DNA of 64,000 nt from Christiangramia salexigens (lineage in GTDB: Bacteria > Bacteroidota > Bacteroidia > Flavobacteriales > Flavobacteriaceae): positions 2,896,001 through 2,960,000 of the forward strand of contig NZ_CP018153.1 in the NCBI RefSeq assembly GCF_001889005.1. Reading direction: 5' to 3'. Position numbers and translations under genes: made by a program. Position 1 is the stretch's first letter. Each line of letters begins with the position of its first letter. The notes beneath the pieces are model-generated. The model searched no databases and was not told the origin of the DNA. It was given only the letters and a program-made list of their open reading frames with translations. Below, piece after piece: positions 53,706 to 62,783 of the stretch.

Positions 53706-53708
53706 ATA
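53701..53708 (-). promoter_or_regulatory. -7 box of the marR operon
   Basis: The minus strand reads TATATTTG, a perfect TAnnTTTG match; no clear -33 box. Confidence 0.5.
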
Positions 53709-53828
53709 GGTTTTAGTTTAAGTACTCTAATTAATATTCTGTTAAAATTTAGAGTGCTTAGTTTGGCTTGGAATCAGAAAAAAAATTCGGTTATATTTAC
53801 ACTGGTATAAATAAAATTTAATAGCGAT

Positions 53829-54143
53829 ATGAAAGATTTAACTCAGGAGGAATGGCAGGAAAAGCTTCAAAATGACAAGGAAGCTATTATTCTGGATGTC
53901 CGAACAGATGAGGAAGTAGAGGATGGGTATATTCCTAATATGAAACATATAGATATATATAAAGGTCAAGGCTTTATTAACGAAGTTGAAAAGCTGGATA
54001 AATCCAAGCACTATTATATTTACTGCAGATCTGGCAAACGAAGTGCTCAGGCTTGTACCTTATTGGATCAAATGGGGTTTAGGGAAACTAATAACTTATT
54101 GGGCGGTTTCTCTGAATGGACGGGGGAGACTTCGGAAGATTAA
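53829..54143 (+). CDS. Rhodanese-like domain protein
   Basis: A 104-aa single rhodanese domain. Seen: EEWQEKLQNDKEAIILDVRT, HIDIYKGQGFINEV, and the active-site loop YIYCRSGKRSAQAC with its catalytic Cys, then LLGGFSEWTG. It handles sulfane sulfur; partner unknown. Cytosolic. Monocistronic, terminator at 54163. Confidence 0.93.
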   Translation: MKDLTQEEWQEKLQNDKEAIILDVRTDEEVEDGYIPNMKHIDIYKGQGFINEVEKLDKSKHYYIYCRSGKRSAQACTLLDQMGFRETNNLLGGFSEWTGETSED

Positions 54144-54162
54144 AATTATCAAAGGTTATTTT

Positions 54163-54190
54163 AGCCGTTCTTTAAGAGCGGCTTTTTTTT
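54163..54190 (+). terminator. Terminator of the rhodanese gene
   Basis: Stem AGCCGTTCTT / AAGAGCGGCT followed by eight T. Confidence 0.85.
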
Positions 54191-54290
54191 GCAAAATTAT
54201 TAACTTTAAGAAAAAAATATTTGCAAATAGTCTATTAAACATTAGTTTTAATCGATCTATTAACTCTTTTTAACCAAAAACTTAAATTAA

Positions 54291-55526
54291 ATGAAATTAA
54301 AAAACCTCAAAACACTGGGTGTGGCAGCGCTAACGGCCACCTTCCTGTTCTCTTGTAATCAGGATACTAATGTTCCTGCAGAGAATATGGATTCCCAAAT
54401 GGCAGCTCCATCTCAATCACAGGTAATACCTGGGCAATATATAGTTGTCTTTAACAAAGATGTATCAGGTGATCAGGGAAGGGCTATGCAGTCTTATCAA
54501 AAATCTCAGGATGCTGTAAAAGCTCAGACCCTAAAATTAATGTCCGATTCAGGTATTAAAGGAGAAGTATTAAATGTATATAGTAGAACTATTAGCGGAG
54601 CTACTTTAAAAATTAGTGCTGCAGATGCTGAACAATTAAGAAATACGAAAGGTGTTTCTTACGTAGAAGAAGATCGTGTAGTAATTTTCGCACCTCCTTG
54701 TGGAACACCTAATGGGGCTCCATGTGATGGTGGAGGCGATGGTGGTGGATCCGGTGCTCAGGAGACTCCATACGGAATTACTCGTGTAAACGGCGGTGTT
54801 AACTATACTGGCTCTGCTGTAGCTTGGGTAGTAGATACTGGGATCGACCTTGATCATGAAGATCTTAATGTAGATGCTTCCCGTGGATTTAATGCTTTTA
54901 CCTCAGGTAAGGATGGAAAATCCTTAGATGATGGTAATGGTCATGGAACACATGTGGCCGGAACAATTGGCGCTTTGGATAACAGCGTTGGAGTAATTGG
55001 TGTTGCTGCTGGTGCTACGGTAATTCCTGTAAAGGTTTTGGATAGTAGAGGTAGCGGATCTTATTCCGGTGTTATCGCAGGTGTAGATCACGTTGGTGCA
55101 AACGGAAACAGTGGTGACGTAGCTAATATGTCTTTAGGAGGACCGGTTTCACAGGCTCTTGATGATGCAGTGGTTGCAGCTTCTCAGAATGGAATTAAAT
55201 TTGCCCTTGCTGCAGGAAATGAGACCGACGATGCTAATAACCACTCTCCAGCCAGAGTAAATGGATCTAATATCGTAACTATTTCTGCAATGAATAGCAG
55301 CGATTCCTGGGCTTCTTTCTCAAATTTTGGGAACCCACCTGTAGATTACGCAGCTCCGGGAGTTGGAATTAAATCTACCTGGAAAGGTGGAGGCTATAAT
55401 ACCATTAGTGGTACATCAATGGCTTCTCCACATGCAGCTGGTATTTTACTGCTTGGAAACCCATCTACTGACGGAACAGTTAGTGGAGATCCAGACGGGA
55501 ATCCAGACCCCATTATTGTACACTAA
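54291..55526 (+). CDS. S8 family subtilisin-like protease, lipoprotein
   Basis: A 411-aa protein with an SPII-type signal (lipobox LFSC, Cys22). An I9 prodomain (about 45-130) has GQYIVVFNKDVSG and GVSYVEEDRVV. A Gly-rich linker with Cys137 and Cys145 precedes the peptidase domain. The triad is Asp182 (VVDTGIDLDHE), His218 (GHGTHVAGTI) and Ser376 (GTSMASPHAAG), with oxyanion Asn310 (AAGNE). Surface or periplasmic. There is no T9SS C-terminal sorting domain; the protein ends soon after the catalytic Ser. Confidence 0.92.
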   Translation: MKLKNLKTLGVAALTATFLFSCNQDTNVPAENMDSQMAAPSQSQVIPGQYIVVFNKDVSGDQGRAMQSYQKSQDAVKAQTLKLMSDSGIKGEVLNVYSRTISGATLKISAADAEQLRNTKGVSYVEEDRVVIFAPPCGTPNGAPCDGGGDGGGSGAQETPYGITRVNGGVNYTGSAVAWVVDTGIDLDHEDLNVDASRGFNAFTSGKDGKSLDDGNGHGTHVAGTIGALDNSVGVIGVAAGATVIPVKVLDSRGSGSYSGVIAGVDHVGANGNSGDVANMSLGGPVSQALDDAVVAASQNGIKFALAAGNETDDANNHSPARVNGSNIVTISAMNSSDSWASFSNFGNPPVDYAAPGVGIKSTWKGGGYNTISGTSMASPHAAGILLLGNPSTDGTVSGDPDGNPDPIIVH

Positions 55527-55548
55527 AATTTTATTAAATATAGATCTG

Positions 55549-55576
55549 AAAAAGCACCATTTTATGGTGCTTTTTT
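55549..55576 (+). terminator. Terminator of the subtilase gene
   Basis: Stem AAAAAGCACCA / TGGTGCTTTTTT with a short loop. Confidence 0.85.
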
Positions 55577-55691
55577 AATTTTGGATACTCTGAAACCAAT
55601 TTTTACGTTAAAAACATATAGCGGACTATTTGATTAGTTTATTTAATTGATATATTTAACCCCGAATGTTCGAGTTATTATTTCACAGATT

Positions 55692-56375
55692 ATGAACAAG
55701 ACACTTTATCTACTTGTATTATCACTTTTTTGTTTCTCAGTATCTCAGGCCCAGGAGTTTAGTTTTGGGATAAAAGGAGGTGCCAACTATGTGATGGGAG
55801 GTCAGATCACCGGGAACACTTCCAATGGCCTATACTTTGGTGGTACCGTAGAAGCAGAACCGCAAATAGGATTTCACGGAGGAGCTTTTTTTGAAGTTAG
55901 ATTTAATAAATTTTTGATAAGGCCTGAATTCGTTTTTAGCAAAATGGAGACCGAATTTCCTTTTCCTACTGCACCTTCAACTTATGCAGTAGATAAAATT
56001 AGTGTACCGATTTTAATAGGATATAATGTATGGGGGCCTATAGACTTATATGCCGGTCCGGCATACCAGAATATTCTGGATGCATCTCTTGAAGGTACAG
56101 AGCCACCTAATCAGGTGATTGTTGTGCAAAACACACCCTTAGCTGCGCAAGTTGGAGTAAAAGCTGATCTTGGAAGGTTTGAGATTGATTTGAGATATGA
56201 TAGAACGCTATCTACCAAAGAGCCTATGGATTTAGACCTCGTGAATAGTGATTATGGAATCAATCGGGCAACTTTTGATGATACCCGCTTAAATCAAATT
56301 TTATTGAGTTTAAGCTTTAAAATATTTGATAGTTCGGCCGATCCTGGCAGAAGAAAAGGTGGTTGTTACTTCTAA
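55692..56375 (+). CDS. Outer-membrane beta-barrel protein
   Basis: A 227-aa protein. Signal peptide MNKTLYLLVLSLFCFSVSQA, then eight or so amphipathic strands of the OmpA-like/porin-family small barrel type (FSFGIKGGANYVMGGQ, FGGTVEAEPQIGFHGGAFFE, IDLYAGPAYQNILDA, FEIDLRYDRTLS). Likely an outer-membrane barrel of unknown cargo. I chose the ATG at 55692 so that the signal peptide is N-terminal. Confidence 0.85.
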   Translation: MNKTLYLLVLSLFCFSVSQAQEFSFGIKGGANYVMGGQITGNTSNGLYFGGTVEAEPQIGFHGGAFFEVRFNKFLIRPEFVFSKMETEFPFPTAPSTYAVDKISVPILIGYNVWGPIDLYAGPAYQNILDASLEGTEPPNQVIVVQNTPLAAQVGVKADLGRFEIDLRYDRTLSTKEPMDLDLVNSDYGINRATFDDTRLNQILLSLSFKIFDSSADPGRRKGGCYF

Positions 56376-56393
56376 ACGAAAAAAATATTAAAC

Positions 56394-56424
56394 AAAAAAC
56401 GCTCTCCAATGGAGAGCGTTTTTT
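56394..56424. terminator. Bidirectional terminator, barrel gene / acyltransferase
   Basis: A 14-bp stem AAAAAACGCTCTCC / GGAGAGCGTTTTTT with a 3-nt loop. Confidence 0.85.
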
Positions 56425-56498
56425 GTTTATGAACATTGAATGTTCCTGATAGTATTAATACATATTTAATTCGTGCTAAAATAACGGAACTTCATGAT

Positions 56499-57509
56499 TT
56501 ACTTATTTCTTATAGCTGCAGGCTGTCTGAAGTTTTCTTTAAGACTTAAAAATCTTTTTTCAAATAGGTGATAAGAGGTAAACGATATTATGAATATGCA
56601 TAACAGCTCAAGCAGGGTCTGCAATAAGAATTGTTCAAATACTTGAAATGTATTGAAAATTATAATTACAAATCCGCTGTATAGATATAGGCCGTAAGTA
56701 TACTGTCCTAAAAAATTAAAAATTTTGAGGACTTTATAATTACCGGTTTTGACTGAGAATTGATGTGTCGCAAAAATTATCGATACAAACCATAAAGACA
56801 GATTAATATTGAAAATCATTGAAGCTGGATCGATATAGGCGAGAAATATCGAAGTGAGGCTTAAGAGAATTAGAATTCCTACCATGGAATATTTTTTATT
56901 ATAAAACACCCAACCTCCAGCCATTCCAATAGCAAAATTGGGGAAATGATAGAATAGATTTTTATAATGTGCCCATCCGTAAAATTCATTAGCGTAATAG
57001 TATAGCAGATAAATAAGCAGTAAGCCACCTATAACATGCCAGATATTGTTTCTAAAGTAAATGCTCAGAAAAAGAAATAAAAGGTAAAATTGCTCCTCTA
57101 CCGCAATTGACCAAAGGAATTTAAGTGGAAGGAGGTATGCACTGTCATCAAAATTTGATAGAAATATCCAAAAAAGATATTGATTTTCCGGCAGGCTTAT
57201 TTCTAGCTTAATAAATTGGGCGACCAAGGGTAAAAGAATAAAACTGAAGAATAATATCAGATAATACAGAGGGAAAATTCTTAATACCCTTCTCATAAAA
57301 AAATTCTTCTTGGAAAAGCTTCCAAAACTGTTCATTTCTTTAAGTGCGAGAAAGGTTAATAAAAAACTGGAGAGAACAAAAAAGAAATCAACCCCTAAAA
57401 AACCGAAATAAAAGAGATCGGAACTATGAAACAGGAAAACCATTAGAAAAGCAAAAAACCTAAGGCTGTCTATACCCTCAATTTTAGCAACCTTAAAATT
57501 TTCAATCAT
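56499..57509 (-). CDS. Acyltransferase family 3 membrane protein
   Basis: A 336-aa polytopic protein with about ten hydrophobic helices. Near the N terminus: IEGIDSLRFFAFLMVFLFHS, whose FHS is in the place of the family's catalytic His. Then FLGVDFFFVLSSFLLTFLAL, RRVLRIFPLYYLILFF and WSIAVEEQFYLLFLFL, a typical AT3 pattern. AT3 proteins O-acylate surface glycans (OafA-like). Target unknown. Confidence 0.9.
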   Translation of the reverse strand: MIENFKVAKIEGIDSLRFFAFLMVFLFHSSDLFYFGFLGVDFFFVLSSFLLTFLALKEMNSFGSFSKKNFFMRRVLRIFPLYYLILFFSFILLPLVAQFIKLEISLPENQYLFWIFLSNFDDSAYLLPLKFLWSIAVEEQFYLLFLFLSIYFRNNIWHVIGGLLLIYLLYYYANEFYGWAHYKNLFYHFPNFAIGMAGGWVFYNKKYSMVGILILLSLTSIFLAYIDPASMIFNINLSLWFVSIIFATHQFSVKTGNYKVLKIFNFLGQYTYGLYLYSGFVIIIFNTFQVFEQFLLQTLLELLCIFIISFTSYHLFEKRFLSLKENFRQPAAIRNK

Positions 57510-57632
57510 TTTCTATTATGTAATTTTATTAGCTATTTAATCCTGGGTGCTTACCCGCACTATATTGGAAATCGTGTGGCTTAATGCAATATAAAAACCA
57601 TATTTATATATTGGAAAGAAAAGTCATAAAAC

Positions 57633-57669
57633 AAAAAAATCCCGTTCAAATAAATTTGACGGGATTTTT
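57633..57669 (-). terminator. Terminator of ssrA
   Basis: Stem AATCCCGTTCAAAT / ATTTGACGGGATT with one bulge, flanked by A and T runs; T run on the minus strand. Confidence 0.8.
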
Positions 57670-57701
57670 CCTTTTTTGATCTGCAGCATAACTGCATTTA
57701 A

Positions 57702-58100
57702 TGGTGGAGTCGGAGGGGTTCGAACCCTCGTCCAAACAAGCAATTCAGAAGCTTTCTACACGTTTAGTCTTCGTTTAATTGTCGATGCAAAGCCGGCCGA
57801 AAACCACCAACTTTACACGTATCCTCACTTAGATTTCGCAACCGCATCAAGGCCCTGCGGGTACTATATTTACTTTATCGGTGCCTCTAATGTGGACGCC
57901 GTAAATCAAGGCTTCCACGAGACATCTTGGCTCCCTGCCTTGCAGGGACTAAGTATAACCTACTATGATTCGGTTACGCAGCCAAGGCGTAGTTATTCTC
58001 GCCGTTTAAAAAGTCTGAAATATGATATTTACGAGCTATATCCCAGCGCTCGACGTGCTTACAACTCAATTAGACTCGCTGTCAAAACCAAGTCGACCCC
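57702..58100 (-). ncRNA. ssrA: tmRNA
   Basis: 399 nt. The 5' end GGGGTCG pairs with CGACTCC of the 3' end to form the acceptor stem. The 3' end holds the T-arm GGTTCGAACCC and terminal ACCA, encoded. The tag frame at 58003-57977 reads GENNYALAA, then TAA. The tag ends in ALAA, the degradation signal. Upstream -7 box at 58146-58153; the ~40-nt leader would be removed by RNase P. Confidence 0.95.
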
Positions 58101-58145
58101 AAAATTTCAATGAACACTTAAAACTTTTTTAGCCTTAAGCGATTT

Positions 58146-58173
58146 CAAAGATACATAATATATTATATCTTTG
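58146..58173. promoter_or_regulatory. Mirror-image -7 boxes of ssrA and the dehydrogenase gene
   Basis: CAAAGATA (58146-58153; minus strand reads TATCTTTG, for ssrA) and TATCTTTG (58166-58173, plus strand, for the gene at 58209) form a 9-bp-arm inverted repeat with a 10-bp or 12-bp centre, depending on the flanking base. A TTTC lies 19 nt upstream of the plus-strand box. Confidence 0.6.
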
Positions 58174-58208
58174 AGACACTTCATAATGATTCAAAACCCA
58201 TACCAAAA

Positions 58209-59438
58209 ATGATAAAATTTGCCCTTATCAAAGAGCGAAAAACTCCACCGGATAGAAGAGTGGTCTTTTCTCCCGAAATGCTTAAAAAGGCCAAGGCTAA
58301 ATATCCCGATGCAGAATTCAAGGTGGAAAGCTCTGATATCAGGGTTTTCAACGATGATGAATATCGTGCAGCCGGTTTTGAAGTAAGTGAGGATATATCA
58401 GATTGTGATGTGTTATTAGGCGTAAAAGAAGTGCCTATTCCGGCTCTGATCCCGGATAAAAAATATTTCTTTTTCTCACATACCATTAAAAAACAGCCAT
58501 ATAACCGAGATCTGTTAAGGGAAATTATTGCAAGAAATATAGAGTTGTACGATCATGAAGTGATTGTAAATGAGAAGTCTGCTAGATTAATTGGTTTTGG
58601 CAGATACGCAGGTCTTGTTGGGGCTTATAACATTATTAGAGCAATTGGTATGCGGGAAAATAGTTTCGACCTGCCTAAAGCAGAAAATCTGCCAGACCTT
58701 AATGCCATGCTGTCAGAACTGGATAATGTTAATTTACCTGCATTTAAATTCGTTCTAACCGGCAGTGGAAAAGTTGCCCGTGGGGCAAAAGAAATTCTGG
58801 ATCATCTGGAAATTCAGCAGGTGAGTCCGGAAGATTATCTTAACAGAGAGTTTGACAATCCCGTTTTCTGTCATATCGATGTTCTCGACTATTCCAAAAA
58901 AGTAGATAACTCTGAAGCCACAAGGCGCGAGTATTATAATCATCCTGAGAATTTTGAATCAGATTTCTACAAGTTTGCCAAGTCCAGTGATGTATTTGTA
59001 GCCGGACACTTCTACGGACAAGGTAGCCCGGTATTCTTCACGGCAGAAGAGGCAAAATCTGAAGATTTTAGAATTAAGTATGTCGCAGATATATCTTGTG
59101 ATATTGCAGGACCTGTTGCATCTACGATCAGGCCATCCACCATAGCGGAGCCGCTTTATGGTTATGATCCCAAATTGGAAATTGAAACAGATTATCGTGA
59201 ACCGGGTTCAATTGTAGTAATGGCAGTAGATAACCTTCCCTGTGAATTGCCTAAAGATGCGAGTGAAGGATTTGGTGAAATGTTTCTAAAATGGGTTGTT
59301 CCCGCATTTTTCGACAATGATAAAAATGGAATTCTTGAAAGGGCTAGAATGACGCAAAATGGTAAACTTACCGAGCGTTTTAATTATTTGGAAGACTATG
59401 TAGAAGGTAAGATTCATGAACATGAAGGACATGAATAA
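58209..59438 (+). CDS. NAD(P)-dependent dehydrogenase, alanine/saccharopine dehydrogenase type
   Basis: A 409-aa protein. The N-terminal substrate domain is of alanine dehydrogenase/transhydrogenase type (IKFALIKERKTPPDRRVVFS, CDVLLGVKEVP). SHTIKKQPYNRDLL carries a basic substrate site. The Rossmann part has FVLTGSGKVARGAKEILDHL, with ISCDIAGPVASTIRPSTIAE near residue 295, as in lysine-forming saccharopine dehydrogenases. I cannot tell which reaction it runs. It overlaps the following nuclease gene by 8 nt. Confidence 0.82.
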   Translation: MIKFALIKERKTPPDRRVVFSPEMLKKAKAKYPDAEFKVESSDIRVFNDDEYRAAGFEVSEDISDCDVLLGVKEVPIPALIPDKKYFFFSHTIKKQPYNRDLLREIIARNIELYDHEVIVNEKSARLIGFGRYAGLVGAYNIIRAIGMRENSFDLPKAENLPDLNAMLSELDNVNLPAFKFVLTGSGKVARGAKEILDHLEIQQVSPEDYLNREFDNPVFCHIDVLDYSKKVDNSEATRREYYNHPENFESDFYKFAKSSDVFVAGHFYGQGSPVFFTAEEAKSEDFRIKYVADISCDIAGPVASTIRPSTIAEPLYGYDPKLEIETDYREPGSIVVMAVDNLPCELPKDASEGFGEMFLKWVVPAFFDNDKNGILERARMTQNGKLTERFNYLEDYVEGKIHEHEGHE

Positions 59439-60258
59439 ATTCATTTATTTTTTAAGTCTTTTTATCTGCTTACAGAGTTCTTCACAGGAACTTGAGATAA
59501 TGAGCTATAATATTAAATATGCCAACGAAAATGACGGGGAGAATAGTTGGTCAAAAAGGAAAGATTTTCTCACTAACCAGTTGAAATATTACGAACCAGA
59601 CATTATTGGAATACAGGAAGCAGTTATAGGTCAATTGAAGCATATTACATCAGAAATAGATACTTACGCTTATGTAGGAGTAGGTCGGGATGATGGAAAG
59701 CAAAAGGGTGAGTATAGTGCAATTTTATATAACACCCGGAAATTTAAAGTTCTTGATTCCAAGACCTTTTGGTTATCGGAAACACCGGAAAAGGTAAGTG
59801 TAGGATGGGATGCCGCAATGGAAAGAATCTGTACCTATGCGTTGTTCATAGATGAAAAAACAGACAGGGAATTCTGGGTGTTCAATACTCATTTTGATCA
59901 TATTGGAGAAGAAGCCAGAGCCCAAAGTACTAAGCTGATTCTTAAAAAGATCTCTGAAATAAATTCTCATAAACTCCCAGTTGTGCTTACCGGTGATTTT
60001 AATCTGGAGCCAGATAGTGATCCGATCTTAGATTTAAAAAGATCCCTTAAAGATTCCCGTACATCTGCTACTCAGGTGAGTTTTGGGAGTGAGGGAACCT
60101 TTAATGGATTTAATTTCGGAGCTCAGGTAACGAGGAGGATCGATTATATTTTTGTGAGCCCTGAAGTGAAAGTTTTAAAATACGGGGCATTGAGTGATTC
60201 CAAGGATCTAAAATATCCTTCAGATCATTTCCCGATAATTAGCTTAATTAGCTTCTGA
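59431..60258 (+). CDS. Exported endonuclease/exonuclease/phosphatase family protein
   Basis: A 275-aa EEP-fold enzyme. Signal peptide MNKFIYFLSLFICLQSSSQ, then metal and catalytic blocks MSYNIKYANENDGENSW, IIGIQEAVIGQLKHI, FNTHFDHIGEEARAQS, LTGDFNLEPDSD, RRIDYIFVS and PSDHFPIISL. It hydrolyses a phosphodiester or phosphomonoester. ATG at 59431 gives the cleanest signal peptide; 59416 is an alternative. Confidence 0.88.
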   Translation: MNKFIYFLSLFICLQSSSQELEIMSYNIKYANENDGENSWSKRKDFLTNQLKYYEPDIIGIQEAVIGQLKHITSEIDTYAYVGVGRDDGKQKGEYSAILYNTRKFKVLDSKTFWLSETPEKVSVGWDAAMERICTYALFIDEKTDREFWVFNTHFDHIGEEARAQSTKLILKKISEINSHKLPVVLTGDFNLEPDSDPILDLKRSLKDSRTSATQVSFGSEGTFNGFNFGAQVTRRIDYIFVSPEVKVLKYGALSDSKDLKYPSDHFPIISLISF

Positions 60259-60278
60259 TTAATCTTTTAGTCTTAAAA

Positions 60279-61133
60279 CTATTTCACCACCCAGAGTGGT
60301 AGATTAACCCTGTTATTAAAAAGCTCGTCTGTAACACTTCCCACCAGTAAAGAGGAAAAAAGGTTTCCTCCTTTATCTCCAACTATGAGAATATTAGCTT
60401 TCGATTTTTCTGCTTCGGAGGCTAGTCTTTCGGCAACACTAACTTCACGTCCACGGATGATCCTTCTCTGAACGCTTTTTAGATTAAATTGACTAAGGAA
60501 TTTATCAAACTTTTCGTTCTTATGCTTTTCAATTCTTGGCACCATCTCTTCTTTAGCCAGATAAGGTGAAAACTGAATTGGGACACTATAAATATGAGCC
60601 GCTGTAATTTGGGATGAATTCTTTTCTTCTAGAAATTCAGCAAGATGAAACACCTTGCGGGATTCCTTAGAAAAATCGGTTCCAGCCCACACATTTTCAA
60701 GACTTAGAGTTGGATGTTGAGGAATAGACATAACATCACATTTAAGCAGCCTCAGTAATTTATCGGTAATAACTCCAGTACCGGAATCATTATTTTTATT
60801 GCCGACCATGACAAGGTTAATACTGTATTTATGCACCACGTAATTAATTAGGGATTCTGTATAAGGATCTTCTGAAATAAGCACCTCCCATTTGCAGTTG
60901 GAAGAAAAATTTTCAGATACTTTTTCATCAATTTCCTCGCTGATTATTTTATCAAGATTGATATCCTTCAGCTGCTCCTCAAATAACTCAGATATTTCAT
61001 ACTTTTTAATATTATGGACAAAATAAACTTTATCTGCTCCTAATTTTTCAGAAATAAAGGAAGCATACCTTATCAAGGTGGTATCCATTTCAGAAAGATC
61101 GAGAGCTACCAGTATGTTGTTGAATGAATTCAT
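60279..61133 (-). CDS. Universal stress protein, tandem USP domains
   Basis: A 284-aa protein with two USP folds. The first starts NILVALDLSEMDTTLIRYAS; the second runs from about 150 and carries a nucleotide-binding-like segment in ANILIVGDKGGNLFSSLLVG, with VTDEL after it. Pairs with the BCCT gene 6 nt upstream; some transporter operons carry a USP that may bind to or regulate the transporter. Confidence 0.9.
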   Translation of the reverse strand: MNSFNNILVALDLSEMDTTLIRYASFISEKLGADKVYFVHNIKKYEISELFEEQLKDINLDKIISEEIDEKVSENFSSNCKWEVLISEDPYTESLINYVVHKYSINLVMVGNKNNDSGTGVITDKLLRLLKCDVMSIPQHPTLSLENVWAGTDFSKESRKVFHLAEFLEEKNSSQITAAHIYSVPIQFSPYLAKEEMVPRIEKHKNEKFDKFLSQFNLKSVQRRIIRGREVSVAERLASEAEKSKANILIVGDKGGNLFSSLLVGSVTDELFNNRVNLPLWVVK

Positions 61134-61139
61134 ATTAGT

Positions 61140-62762
61140 TTATTTTTTTTGATCACTTTTTAAATTCCTTTTACTAACGATATTGGAAACGATCTCTTCG
61201 TAATTGTCCAATTGTTTTTGAGATCTCTTTTCCTCCAGCTTTTTAAGGTCTTCATTTAATCCTTTATAAAGTGAATAGCACATTATGAGAAGGATGACGG
61301 CAAAGGGAAGGCCTGTGACAATGGTTGCGGTCTGTAAGGCTTGCAAACCACCGCCAACTAGTAGTACAGCGGCTACTGATCCTTCGGTTACGGCCCAGAA
61401 TATTCTTTGTCCTACTGGTGCATCTATCTTTCCTCCTGAGGTAAGGCTGTCAATAACGAGTGAACCTGAATCTGAAGATGTCACAAAGAATCCGGCAATT
61501 AATATCACAGCAACAATATTGATAACCATTGATAAAGGATAATCCTGAAAGAACACGAATAAAGCAGTTGCGATATCGCTGTTAACGGCATCAACAATTA
61601 CATTATCACCTCCCATGGTTTGCTGAATAGCTGAACTTCCGAAAGTTGACATCCAAAAGAAGGTTACCAGTGAGGGAACCAATAATACACCAAGAATAAA
61701 TTCTCTGATTGTTCTTCCCTTAGAAATTCGGGCGATGAACATACCTACGAAAGGAGACCATCCAATCCACCAGCCCCAGTAGAATACTGTCCATGCATTT
61801 TGCCAGGAGCCACCAGTATAGGTTTCACTCCAGGTGGAAATTTCAAGAAAATTATATAAATAGCTTCCTGTATTCTCTACAAAAGACCTGAAAATAAATA
61901 TAGTAGGGCCAAGGATCAATGCCAGTAATAATAAGATTACGGCAACTCTCATGTTCCATTCACTAAGTACTTTTACACCTTTATCTACACCTAATACTAC
62001 AGAAGTTGTAGCTATTAATGTGATCCCGGCGATTAATAAGATTTGTGTGGTTAAGCCATCTGCAAGCCCAAAAACATGATTTAGACCAGAAGCTATTTGT
62101 TGTACACCAAACCCTAGAGAAGTTGCCAGGCCAAAAAGAGTAGCGAGAACCGCAAAAATATCGATGAGATCCCCAATTTTTCCATAGATCCTGTCTCCTA
62201 AGAACGGATAGAAAATAGATCTGATAGTAAGGGGTAATCCACGGGAATATGTAAAATAAGACAAGGATAATCCTACCAGGGCATATACAGCCCAGGGGTG
62301 GAATCCCCAGTGAAGAAAGGTGAAGTTCATAGCCTCTGTGGCAGCGGCGGCTGTACCTGCTTCTGCCATAGGTGGATTATTAAAATGCATGATTGGTTCT
62401 CCAACCCCAAAAAACAGTAATCCAATTCCCATCCCGGCGCTAAACAACATTGCGAACCAGGACATGGTCTTAAATTCAGGTTTCGCATTTTGTCCTCCAA
62501 TTCGAAGTTTTCCGAATTTACTAAGAGCGAGGTAGATTAGGAAAATCAGGAATACATTCACTGAAAGTATAAAAAACCAGTCTGCCTTTTGAGCTACCGC
62601 GGTTTGAAGTTCTGAAAAGTATTGTTCTGCCCCTTCCTTAAATATAAGAGTAAGAGCTATACTTAGTATGATAATAAAAGACGAAATAAAGAATACCGGA
62701 CCATTGACTTCCAGACCGAATATTGATTTTTTTTCGTCGCTTCTTGTAACTTTTTCTGCCAT
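61140..62762 (-). CDS. BCCT family betaine/choline transporter
   Basis: A 540-aa protein with twelve helices. The BCCT signature is WTVFYWGWWIGWSPFVGMFI, then ARISKGRTIREFILGVLLVP; GMGIGLLFFGVGEPIMHF near residue 110 is also typical. It imports a quaternary amine such as glycine betaine with sodium or protons. The C-terminal 40 residues are charged. Placed between a porin and a USP, it fits osmolyte uptake in a marine bacterium. Confidence 0.94.
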   Translation of the reverse strand: MAEKVTRSDEKKSIFGLEVNGPVFFISSFIIILSIALTLIFKEGAEQYFSELQTAVAQKADWFFILSVNVFLIFLIYLALSKFGKLRIGGQNAKPEFKTMSWFAMLFSAGMGIGLLFFGVGEPIMHFNNPPMAEAGTAAAATEAMNFTFLHWGFHPWAVYALVGLSLSYFTYSRGLPLTIRSIFYPFLGDRIYGKIGDLIDIFAVLATLFGLATSLGFGVQQIASGLNHVFGLADGLTTQILLIAGITLIATTSVVLGVDKGVKVLSEWNMRVAVILLLLALILGPTIFIFRSFVENTGSYLYNFLEISTWSETYTGGSWQNAWTVFYWGWWIGWSPFVGMFIARISKGRTIREFILGVLLVPSLVTFFWMSTFGSSAIQQTMGGDNVIVDAVNSDIATALFVFFQDYPLSMVINIVAVILIAGFFVTSSDSGSLVIDSLTSGGKIDAPVGQRIFWAVTEGSVAAVLLVGGGLQALQTATIVTGLPFAVILLIMCYSLYKGLNEDLKKLEEKRSQKQLDNYEEIVSNIVSKRNLKSDQKK

Positions 62763-62783
62763 AAGATTTTAATTCTTTATTGT

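Noticed and set aside
54213..54232. Palindrome TATTTGCAAATA upstream of the subtilase
   Set aside because: Perfect but short and A/T-rich; no regulator nearby and no overlap with a convincing promoter.
57676..58113. A 145-codon plus-strand frame
   Set aside because: It lies wholly across the tmRNA on the opposite strand. The RNA has a paired acceptor stem, T-arm and a tag frame, so the frame is a by-product.
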